This document shows, piece by piece, positions 38,203 through 45,164 of a stretch of DNA of 64,000 nucleotides. Source of the stretch: Streptomyces sp. NBRC 109706 (GTDB lineage Bacteria > Actinomycetota > Actinomycetes > Streptomycetales > Streptomycetaceae). Below the pieces are notes generated by a model. The model was not told the DNA's origin and ran no database searches. It saw only the letters and a program-made list of their open reading frames with translations. Position numbers and translations under genes: made by a program. Numbering within the stretch: the first letter of the stretch is position 1; every line of letters starts with the position of its first letter. Location of the stretch: assembly GCF_000974485.1 (NCBI RefSeq), contig NZ_BBOM01000004.1, positions 992,001 through 1,056,000 of the forward strand, read 5' to 3'.

Positions 38203-38649
38203 TCAGGCGGTGCCCGTGGCGCTCGTGCTCGTGCTGAGGGTGACGGGCACGTTGCCCCGGGTGGCGACCGAGTAGGGGCACACCTCGTGGGCCGCCGCGG
38301 TGAGGGTTTCGGCGATGTCGGGGGCGACTCCGCCGCCGATACGCACCTTCAGCGCCGCGTGCAACGCCCATCCGCCGGCTTCCGTGGGGAGGAGCGAGAT
38401 CTCGGCGACCACGGTGGAGTCCACCAGCGTCACCTTCCGCCGCGCGGCGACGAGCTTCAGGGCCGAGTGGAAACACGACGACCATCCGGCGGCGAACAGC
38501 TGCTCCGGGTTGGTGGCGCCGCCCGGCCCTCCCAGCGCGGTGGGGACGGCGAGAGTGACGTCGAGCAGGCCGTCGTCGGTGACGGCGCGGCCTCCGGCGC
38601 GGCCGTCGCCGGTGGAGGTGGCGATGGCGGTGTAGAGGGGGGTAGGCAC
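38203..38649 (-). CDS. ohr: Organic hydroperoxide resistance protein, Ohr/OsmC family
   Basis: This thiol peroxidase reduces organic hydroperoxides. The 148-residue protein has both catalytic cysteines in their family motifs, AAGWSSCFHSALKLVA and AHEVCPYSVATRGN, and the N-terminal TPLYTAIATSTGDGRAG. GTG 38649 has AGAGGA six bases upstream. It is divergent from a TetR-type regulator, rather than a MarR-type OhrR, with a palindromic site between them. Confidence 0.92.
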   Translation of the reverse strand: MPTPLYTAIATSTGDGRAGGRAVTDDGLLDVTLAVPTALGGPGGATNPEQLFAAGWSSCFHSALKLVAARRKVTLVDSTVVAEISLLPTEAGGWALHAALKVRIGGGVAPDIAETLTAAAHEVCPYSVATRGNVPVTLSTSTSATGTA

Positions 38650-38672
38650 GGTGGTTCCTCTCGGCCAGTTAA

Positions 38673-38694
38673 GTAGGGTTACTAGTTCGTCTAC
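38673..38694. promoter_or_regulatory. Putative TetR operator between ohr and tetR-type gene
   Basis: An AT-richer stretch holds GTAG (38673-38676), ACTAGT (38681-38686) and CTAC (38691-38694), symmetric about the centre of ACTAGT. It lies 24 bases from ohr and 65 from the regulator, where both promoters should be, so one repressor could control both. Confidence 0.55.
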
Positions 38695-38758
38695 ATCCTC
38701 GACCATAGACTGTCCGCAGTGCCGGTGCAACCGGACCGACCAGAACCCGGAGCGGAAG

Positions 38759-39355
38759 ATGAACGCCGACGCCGTCGAACCCACGGCACGTACCACCTCA
38801 GGGCCGCGCACCCGCGCGCGCATCCTGGCGGCGGCAAAGGAGCTGTTCTACAGCCAGGGCATCCGCGCCACGAGCGCCGATCGCGTCATCGGGCAGGTCG
38901 GCGTCACCAAGGTCACCTTCTACCGCCACTTCCGCACCAAGAGCGATCTCGTCGTCGCCTATCTGGAGGAGCAGGCGGCCGCGGAACGCCAGTGGATCGA
39001 CGGCGTGCGGCGGACGGGCGACCCGGTCGGTTCGCTGCGCGCGCTGGCCGCCGACATCGGCACCGCCAGCTGTAGCCCCGGCTTCCGTGGCTGCGCGTTC
39101 ATCAACGCCGCGGCCGAGTTCGCCGACCCGGACGACCCGGTCCGGGTCGCCGTCGACACGCACCGCCGATGGATGCTCGGCGAGTTCGCCGACATCGCCA
39201 CCGAGGCCGGGGTGGACGATGTCGACTCCGTCGCGCGGCAGTTGATGATCCTCAGGGACGGAGCGATGGTGAACGGCTACCTCGGCGACCCGTCGGCCGT
39301 CGCCGACGCCCTCGGCGCCGCGTTCACCTCGATCGTCACCGCGCGTCCGGCCTAG
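38759..39355 (+). CDS. TetR/AcrR-family regulator divergent from ohr
   Basis: This 198-residue protein has an N-terminal HTH: TRARILAAAKELFYSQGIRATSADRVIGQVGVTKVTFYRHFRTK in overlapping segments at ~19-60. A ligand domain follows that contains two cysteines close together (SCSPGFRGCAFIN), which could sense oxidation. ATG 38759 has GGAG seven bases upstream. It probably represses ohr and itself through the palindrome at 38673-38694. Peroxide sensing is inference. Confidence 0.86.
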   Translation: MNADAVEPTARTTSGPRTRARILAAAKELFYSQGIRATSADRVIGQVGVTKVTFYRHFRTKSDLVVAYLEEQAAAERQWIDGVRRTGDPVGSLRALAADIGTASCSPGFRGCAFINAAAEFADPDDPVRVAVDTHRRWMLGEFADIATEAGVDDVDSVARQLMILRDGAMVNGYLGDPSAVADALGAAFTSIVTARPA

Positions 39356-39379
39356 GGCGGCGCCGGGTCCCGGAGGCGT

Positions 39380-39408
39380 CTAAGGCGGGGTGGGCGGGTC
39401 GTCTAAGG
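39380..39408 (+). repeat. Two CTAAGG motifs upstream of the second LAL module
   Basis: CGTCTAAGGCGG occurs twice, with CTAAGG at 39380-39385 and 39403-39408, starts 23 bases apart. The first LAL module has three such motifs. Confidence 0.5.
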
Positions 39409-39438
39409 CGGCCGGCCGGGGGTGGTTTGCGGCGATGA

Positions 39439-39500
39439 CCCGATGTGGTGGGGGCCCCTGGGAGACGACGGTTGAGACATCACCGGGACAGCGGGTTCGC
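39439..39500 (+). promoter_or_regulatory. Upstream block shared by both LAL modules (copy 2)
   Basis: CCCGATGTGG at 39439-39448, GGGGGCCCC, GACATCACCGGG and GGGTTCGC at 39493-39500 match the order seen at 34221-34280. The microprotein gene begins 50 bases downstream. Confidence 0.5.
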
Positions 39501-39549
39501 CAGGTTCCGGTGGCACCGACACCGTCAACGGGACTCCGGGAGAGCCACC

Positions 39550-39804
39550 ATGAACGAGCAGTACTCCACGTTCTTCCAGATGTACGCCCACCAGCAGCGC
39601 GTGGAGCTGTTGATGCGCGAGGCCGAGCACGAGCGTCTGGTCCGGGAGGCGATCAGGGGGCGGAAGGCGACGCGACGCGTCGCCCGGGGCCCGTCGGCCG
39701 CCCCCTCCTCCTCGGGTTCCCGGCGCCGTGCCGGGGATTCGGGATGGCGATCGACCACCGCCGGCCTGGCGCAACGGCTGACCGGCCGTCGGGCCAAGGC
39801 GTAG
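39550..39804 (+). CDS. Basic microprotein preceding LAL regulator 2, 84 residues
   Basis: ATG 39550 follows GGGAGAG. The 84-residue product has an amphipathic charged helix (YAHQQRVELLMREAEHERLV) and a basic, Ser/Arg-rich tail. It occupies the same position as the 49-residue protein before the first LAL gene, and the helix parts are loosely similar. No domain recognised; the tail suggests nucleic-acid or surface binding. Confidence 0.6.
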   Translation: MNEQYSTFFQMYAHQQRVELLMREAEHERLVREAIRGRKATRRVARGPSAAPSSSGSRRRAGDSGWRSTTAGLAQRLTGRRAKA

Positions 39805-39847
39805 AACGCCCGTGCCATTGTCAGTGCCCTGTGCGATCCTGCGGAGC

Positions 39848-42800
39848 ATGCGCACCAGATCCGTCAGCCCCGTCTTCGTCGGCAGGACCAGCCAGCTCCA
39901 GGCCCTGCGAGAGGCCCTGGGCCAGGCGGCCGACGGCGTTCCGCAGGCGGCGTTGGTCGGCGGCGAGGCCGGGATAGGCAAGTCCCGTCTGGTGGAGGAG
40001 TTCCTGGCCCTGGCGCAGGCCCAGGGCGCCCTGACCGCCGTGGGCGGCTGCGTCGAGGTGGGCGCGGACGGCCTGCCGTTCGCCCCCGTCGTGGCGGTCC
40101 TCCGGGTCCTCCACCGGGAGCTGGGGGACGAGTTGACGGAGGCCGCCGCCGGCTTCCAGGGCGAGCTGTCCCGGCTGCTGCCCGATCTCGGCCCGCCCAA
40201 CGCGCCCGACCATGTGGCCAGGGACCAGGAGGTGCGCGGCCGGCTCTTCGAGCTGACCGCCCGGCTGTTCGAACGGCTGGCCCAGTCCCGCACGCTGGTC
40301 CTGGTCTTCGAGGATCTGCACTGGTCGGACAGGTCCACCAGGGAACTGCTCGGCTATGTCTTCCGGGTGGTGCGCAGCTGCCGGCTCCTGGTGGTCACCA
40401 CCTACCGCTCCGACGACATCCACCGCCGGCATCCGCTGCGCCCCTTCCTCGCCGAGCTGGACCGGCTGCCCACGGTGCGGCGGATCGAGCTGCCCCGGCT
40501 GACCAGGGGCGAGGTCGGCGAGCAGCTGGCCGGCATCCGGGGCGAGGTCCCCGCACCCGAGCTGCTGGACCAGATCTTCCGCAGATCCGACGGAAACGCC
40601 TTCTTCGTCGAGGAGTTGGCCAGCATCACGGGCAACGGCCGCGCCGGCACGCTCAGCGATTCGGTCCGGGATCTGCTGCTGCTGCGGGTCGAAGCACTCC
40701 CCGAGTCCGTCCAACGGGTGGTGCGGGTCGCCGCCGAGGGCGGCTCACGGGTGGAGTTCGGGCTGCTCAGAGCGGTCGTCGGGGTCACGGACGACGAGCT
40801 GATCGAATCGTTGCGCGCGGCCGTCGGCGCCGGCGTGCTGCGGGCCGGGGACGACGACACCTACCGCTTCCGGCACGCGCTCACCCGCGAGGCGGTCGAC
40901 GACGAGCTGCTGCCGGGTGAGCGCTCCCGGCTGAGCCGGCGCTATGCCGAGGCCGTGGAGGCCGATCCCGAGCTGGTGCCGGCCGACGAGCGGACCCCCC
41001 GCCTCGCGAGCTACTGGTACCACGCGCATGTGCCGGCCAAGGCGCTGCCCGTCGTGATCCGGGCGGCGGCCGAGGCCCGCTGCCGCCACGCCTACGCCGA
41101 ACAACTGCAACTGCTGCACCGCGCCACCGAGCTGTGGGACGACGTCCCCGCCGAGGTGCGCCGCTCGCTGCGGATCGCCTCGGACGTGGAGTCGTATCCG
41201 CTCTGTGAGTGTCCGGACGAGAAGCTGGGCTTCCTGGATCTGCTGGCCGAGATGACGCTGGCCGCCCGGTTCGCCGGCGAGCAGGAGCGGGGGCTGTCCG
41301 TCGCCAAGCGCGCCCTGCGCCTGCTGGAGGAGATGGGACATCCGCTGCGCGCGGCGTGGTTCTGGACCCAACGCTCCCGGCTGGTGCGGCAGATAGGCCG
41401 GGGCGACGGCTGGCAGGAGCTGGCCAGGGCCCAGGAGCTGCTGGACGGCTCCGCCCCCTCCGCGGTGCACGCCCTGGTGCTCACCGAGGCGGCCAGCTGG
41501 GGCTCCGTCTTCGACCCGGGGGAGGGCAGCCTGGCCATCGCCGAGCGGGCCGTGGAGCTGGCGCGCGCCATGGGCGAACCGGAGGTGCTGTTGAACGCGC
41601 TGCTCAGCAGGGGGCAGCTGCTGATCGACATCGGTCAGGGCGAGCGCGGCGTGGCCGAGCTGCGGGCGGTCGCCGACCGGGTGGTGCCGGAGGAGCGGGT
41701 CGGCGTCTTCACCCGCAGCCATGTCAACCTCCAGTCCCAGCTGGAGGGCATGGGCCGCTCGGCGGCCGCGCTGGAGATCGCCGACGAGGCGCTGGAGCTG
41801 GCCCACCGCTGGGGGCTGGCCGACACCCGCGCCTGGATCGTGGGCAACCGCACGGACGCGCTCTTCTCGCTGGGCCGCTGGGCGGAGTCGGAGCTGGGCT
41901 GCGCCGAGGCGCTCAGCTGGGCGCAGACGCCGGTGAGCCGGGCGCTGGTCGCGCTGCGGCGGGCCAGGCTGGCGATCGCCCGGGGCGATCTGCCGGAGGC
42001 CGAGCGGCAGTTGGCCATCCAGTGCGAGCTGCAGGACTACGACGGGGCGGCGGCGCAGAGCGCCCACCCGGTGGCGGAGTACCGCATCGCGGTCGCGGTC
42101 TGGCGCGGCCGCCTGCTGGACGCCAGGGAGCAGTTCGTCGAGGTCGTCCGGGTCAACCAGGCGCCCGGTGTCGGCAACTACACCTGGCCGATGGTGTACA
42201 CCATGGCCAGGGCCGAGTCCGAGGCGGTGGGGGTGCCCGTCGCCGAGCCGGGGCGGTGCGCGGCGATCGAGCGGATCAGGGCCTATGCGCGTTCGCTGCC
42301 CAGGCACTATCCGGTCTGGGCCGGATACGCCCTGCTGGTGGAGGCCGAGCTGCGCCGCGCCGAGGGCCGCGCCGGCGCGGCGGACTGGGCCGGCGCGGCG
42401 GCCGCCTTCGACGAGGCGACCCGGCCCTTCGAACGGGGCAGGGCGCTCGCCAGATGGGCGGAGGCGCTGCTGGCGGAGGGCCAACGGGAGGCGGCGGCCG
42501 AGGCGTTGACCACGGCGCACCGCATCGCGCGGGAGCTGGGTGCCGCTCCGCTGGTGGAGGAGACACAGCGGCTGGCCCTCAGGGGGCGGCTGACCCTCGG
42601 CGGCTCGGGCACGGCCTGCTCGACACCGGAGGGCGGGGCCGCCGTCGGGTTGACGCCCCGGGAGCGGGATGTGCTGGGTCTGGTGGCGGCGGGGCGGAGC
42701 AATCGGCAGATAGCCGAGGAGCTGTTCATCTCGCCCAAGACGGCGAGTGTCCATGTCTCCAACATCCTGGCCAAGTTGGAGGTCGCCAACCGGGGCGAGG

Positions 42801-42859
42801 CCGCCGCGCTGGCCCACCGACTCGGCCTGCTGAACGAGGAACGACGCCCCGTCGGCTGA
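39848..42859 (+). CDS. Large LuxR-family ATPase regulator (LAL type), copy 2
   Basis: This ~1003-residue paralogue of the 34.5-kb regulator has Walker A GGEAGIGKSRLVEEF, Walker B LVLVFEDLHWSDRST, DDIHRRHPLRPFLAELDRL and a C-terminal LuxR HTH (LTPRERDVLGLVAAGRSNRQ onward). The middle sensor region has diverged strongly, while the HTH differs from copy 1 by only a few residues. ATG 39848 has GATCCT seven bases upstream and no usable ribosome site, so it may be leaderless. The two regulators probably read the same DNA sites but different signals. Confidence 0.88.
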   Translation: MRTRSVSPVFVGRTSQLQALREALGQAADGVPQAALVGGEAGIGKSRLVEEFLALAQAQGALTAVGGCVEVGADGLPFAPVVAVLRVLHRELGDELTEAAAGFQGELSRLLPDLGPPNAPDHVARDQEVRGRLFELTARLFERLAQSRTLVLVFEDLHWSDRSTRELLGYVFRVVRSCRLLVVTTYRSDDIHRRHPLRPFLAELDRLPTVRRIELPRLTRGEVGEQLAGIRGEVPAPELLDQIFRRSDGNAFFVEELASITGNGRAGTLSDSVRDLLLLRVEALPESVQRVVRVAAEGGSRVEFGLLRAVVGVTDDELIESLRAAVGAGVLRAGDDDTYRFRHALTREAVDDELLPGERSRLSRRYAEAVEADPELVPADERTPRLASYWYHAHVPAKALPVVIRAAAEARCRHAYAEQLQLLHRATELWDDVPAEVRRSLRIASDVESYPLCECPDEKLGFLDLLAEMTLAARFAGEQERGLSVAKRALRLLEEMGHPLRAAWFWTQRSRLVRQIGRGDGWQELARAQELLDGSAPSAVHALVLTEAASWGSVFDPGEGSLAIAERAVELARAMGEPEVLLNALLSRGQLLIDIGQGERGVAELRAVADRVVPEERVGVFTRSHVNLQSQLEGMGRSAAALEIADEALELAHRWGLADTRAWIVGNRTDALFSLGRWAESELGCAEALSWAQTPVSRALVALRRARLAIARGDLPEAERQLAIQCELQDYDGAAAQSAHPVAEYRIAVAVWRGRLLDAREQFVEVVRVNQAPGVGNYTWPMVYTMARAESEAVGVPVAEPGRCAAIERIRAYARSLPRHYPVWAGYALLVEAELRRAEGRAGAADWAGAAAAFDEATRPFERGRALARWAEALLAEGQREAAAEALTTAHRIARELGAAPLVEETQRLALRGRLTLGGSGTACSTPEGGAAVGLTPRERDVLGLVAAGRSNRQIAEELFISPKTASVHVSNILAKLEVANRGEAAALAHRLGLLNEERRPVG

Positions 42860-42970
42860 GGCCCAGGGGCCGGCCGCCCCCAGGCCACGCCCCGGCGGCC
42901 CGGGCGCCGCTTGTGGTGCTCGCGGTAGCGGGCGGCCCGCCCGTTCCGGGGCACCGCGGCGGATCGGTCG

Positions 42971-43972
42971 TCAGTGCCAGGAATCCCGGGCCGCAGGCAG
43001 GGCGGCTATCTCCGCCAGATCCCGTTCGGTGAGCGTCAGTTCGGCCGCCGCCGCGTTCTCCCGGACACAGGACGCGCGCTTGGTGCCGGGCAGCGGGATC
43101 ACCTGGCGGCCCTGGGCCAGCAGCCAGGCGAGCGCCACCTGCGCCGGCGTCGCCCCCTCGTGTCGGGCCCCGACCCGGCGCAACCCGGCCACCACCGGCT
43201 GGTTGGCCGCCATCATCTCGGCCGTGAACCTGGGATGCCGGGCCCGGGGATCGTCCGGCTCGAAGCCGCTCCCCGGCACCAGCGTGCCGGTGAGGAAGCC
43301 GCTGCCCAGCGGCATCGCCGCCAACAGCCCGATGCCACGGGCCTCGCACCAGGGCAGCAACTCGGCGCGCGCCTCGGCCGACCACACGGAGAACTCCGCC
43401 TGCACCGCCGTGACCGGGAAGACCTGCTGCGCCCGGGAGAGCAGCTCAAGGGTGCGCCCGTGCTCCCCACCGGGCCCGCGACCCCGGCGCCGGTCGTGGG
43501 GATCCAGCGCGCACCAGCCCAACGCCCGCACCTTCCCCGCGCGGACCAGCTCCGCCATCGCGCCCCACGTCTCCTCCACCGGCACCTCGGGATCGGCGCG
43601 ATGCAGCTGGTAGAGGTCGATCACATCGGTGCCGAGCCGGCGGAGCGAAGCGTCGCAGGCCCGCCGCACATAGGCCGGGCTGCCGTTGGCCACCAGATGC
43701 TGCTCGCCCACCAGCAGCCCGCCCTTGGTGGCCAGGAAGACCTCGTCCCGCCGCTCCTTGAGGAGCCGCGCCAGCAGCCGCTCATTGGTGAACGGGCCGT
43801 AGATATCGGCCGTGTCCAGCAGCGAACAGCCCTCGTCCAGCGCGACGTTGAGAGCCCGCAGCGAGGACTCGCCATCGCGCTGGGAGGCCGAGTATCCCCA
43901 GCTCATCGGCATGCACCCCAGGCCGACAGCGCCCACCCCGAGCGTGCCGGAGCCCATCGTCCTGTACCGCAC
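42971..43972 (-). CDS. Aldo/keto reductase
   Basis: This ~333-residue NADPH-dependent oxidoreductase has the AKR tetrad Asp and Tyr in SLLDTADIYGPF, Lys in FLATKGGL and His in DLYQLHRADP, plus the C-terminal cofactor motif IPLPGTKRASCVRENAAA. A loop of ~15 Arg/Gly-rich residues (HDRRRGRGPGGEHG) is inserted near the middle. GTG 43972 is chosen behind GGGGAGGG; ATG 43957 is an alternative. Substrate unknown. It is convergent with the second LAL gene. Confidence 0.9.
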   Translation of the reverse strand: MRYRTMGSGTLGVGAVGLGCMPMSWGYSASQRDGESSLRALNVALDEGCSLLDTADIYGPFTNERLLARLLKERRDEVFLATKGGLLVGEQHLVANGSPAYVRRACDASLRRLGTDVIDLYQLHRADPEVPVEETWGAMAELVRAGKVRALGWCALDPHDRRRGRGPGGEHGRTLELLSRAQQVFPVTAVQAEFSVWSAEARAELLPWCEARGIGLLAAMPLGSGFLTGTLVPGSGFEPDDPRARHPRFTAEMMAANQPVVAGLRRVGARHEGATPAQVALAWLLAQGRQVIPLPGTKRASCVRENAAAAELTLTERDLAEIAALPAARDSWH

Positions 43973-44023
43973 CTGGCCGTTCCCTCCCCGGCGTGAGCCG
44001 TCGTCACCAACGTATCCCCTCCC

Positions 44024-44053
44024 ACTGACACTGACACCGACACCGACACCGCC
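44024..44053. repeat. Short tandem hexamer repeat
   Basis: Five consecutive six-base units ACTGAC, ACTGAC, ACCGAC, ACCGAC, ACCGCC lie between the divergent aldo/keto reductase and hydroxyacid dehydrogenase genes. This is a small slippage repeat that could vary in length between strains. Confidence 0.6.
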
Positions 44054-44112
44054 AGCGATACCGCCGCCGACACCCGGATCCCCGCCCGGGATGCCCCGGT
44101 TAGCCTGGCGCC

Positions 44113-45063
44113 ATGAGTACACCGGAAGTCTGGCTGCCCTATCCCGCCTCCGAACTGGCGCCCCTGCCCGACACCCTGCGCTACCGCTTCTGGAACGGCG
44201 ACGGGGACTTCCCCGCCGACCCCGCGGACTGCGTCTTCTACACCGTGCCGTATCTCAAGGGCCCACGGATCGCGGTGCGTCCGCTGCCCGCGATGACGGG
44301 CGTGCGGGTGGTGCAGACGTTGACGGCCGGCGTGGAGCACATGCTGCCCGAGGTGCCGAAGCTGCCGGCCGGCGCCGTGCTCTGCAACGCCGGCGAACTG
44401 CACAACACCAGCACCGCCGAGCTGGCGCTCGCCCTGGCGCTCTCCGCGCTGCGCGGCGTGGACCAGGCGGCGCGCGCCCAGTTGGACGGGCGTTGGGAGA
44501 CGGCCATGCACACCTCGCTGGCCGACCGGCGGGTGCTGATCGTCGGCTACGGCGGCATCGGCGCGGCCATCGAGGAACGGCTGCTGCCCTTCGAGGTCGC
44601 CGATGTCGTCCGGGTCGCCGGCCGGGCGAGGACCGCCCCGCGCGGCCCGGTGCACGCCGCGTCGAAGCTGCCCGAACTGCTTCCCGACGCCGAGGTGGTG
44701 ATGGTCGCCACCCCGTTGACCGACGCCACCCGTGGCCTGTTGGGTGCCCGCGAGTTGGCGCTGCTGCCGGACGGTGCCCTGCTGGTCAACGTCTCGCGGG
44801 GCCCGGTGGTGGACACCGGGGCGCTGCTCGCCGAGGTGGAGCGGGGGCGGCTGCGCGCCGCCCTGGATGTCACCGATCCGGAGCCGCTGCCGGCCGACCA
44901 CCCGCTGTGGCGCGCCCCCGGGGTGCTGATCACGCCGCATGTGGGCGGCCCTTCGACCGCCTTCGAGCCGCGCGCCAAGCGGCTGTTGCGGGCCCAGCTC
45001 GCCCGGTTCGCCGCCGGCGAGCAGCCGGGGCATGTGGTCGCGACCAGCGGCTCGGAGCGTTAG
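44113..45063 (+). CDS. D-2-hydroxyacid dehydrogenase
   Basis: This 316-residue NAD(P)-dependent enzyme has the cofactor motif VLIVGYGGIGAAIEE, catalytic Arg in LVNVSRGPVVDTGALL, Glu in DVTDPEPLPADHPLW and His in TPHVGGPS. The N-terminal substrate domain is short. It belongs with glyoxylate/hydroxypyruvate reductase-like proteins, but substrate is not evident. It stands alone, divergent from the aldo/keto reductase. Confidence 0.88.
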   Translation: MSTPEVWLPYPASELAPLPDTLRYRFWNGDGDFPADPADCVFYTVPYLKGPRIAVRPLPAMTGVRVVQTLTAGVEHMLPEVPKLPAGAVLCNAGELHNTSTAELALALALSALRGVDQAARAQLDGRWETAMHTSLADRRVLIVGYGGIGAAIEERLLPFEVADVVRVAGRARTAPRGPVHAASKLPELLPDAEVVMVATPLTDATRGLLGARELALLPDGALLVNVSRGPVVDTGALLAEVERGRLRAALDVTDPEPLPADHPLWRAPGVLITPHVGGPSTAFEPRAKRLLRAQLARFAAGEQPGHVVATSGSER

Positions 45064-45076
45064 CCTCGCCCCAAAC

Positions 45077-45093
45077 CATCACTATGGGTGATG
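45077..45093. promoter_or_regulatory. Palindrome in the promoter region of the GGDEF gene
   Basis: CATCAC (45077-45082) and GTGATG (45088-45093) flank TATGG in an unusually AT-rich stretch 72 bases before the GGDEF start. It could be an operator. It does not match the BldD box as I know it. Confidence 0.35.
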
Positions 45094-45164
45094 TATCTAT
45101 GTCGCTCCGTGACTGTTCTGGTGTATCGTCCGTTTCGGGGTGAGCCCGGAACGAGAGGGGGGCG

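Noticed and set aside
44024..44053. CRISPR-like repeat array
   Set aside because: The units are six bases long and directly abutting, with no spacers; it is a simple tandem repeat.
45077..45130. BldD box upstream of the GGDEF gene
   Set aside because: BldD controls many c-di-GMP genes, but the bases here do not fit the paired AGTnAC-type motif as I know it; only a generic palindrome is reported.
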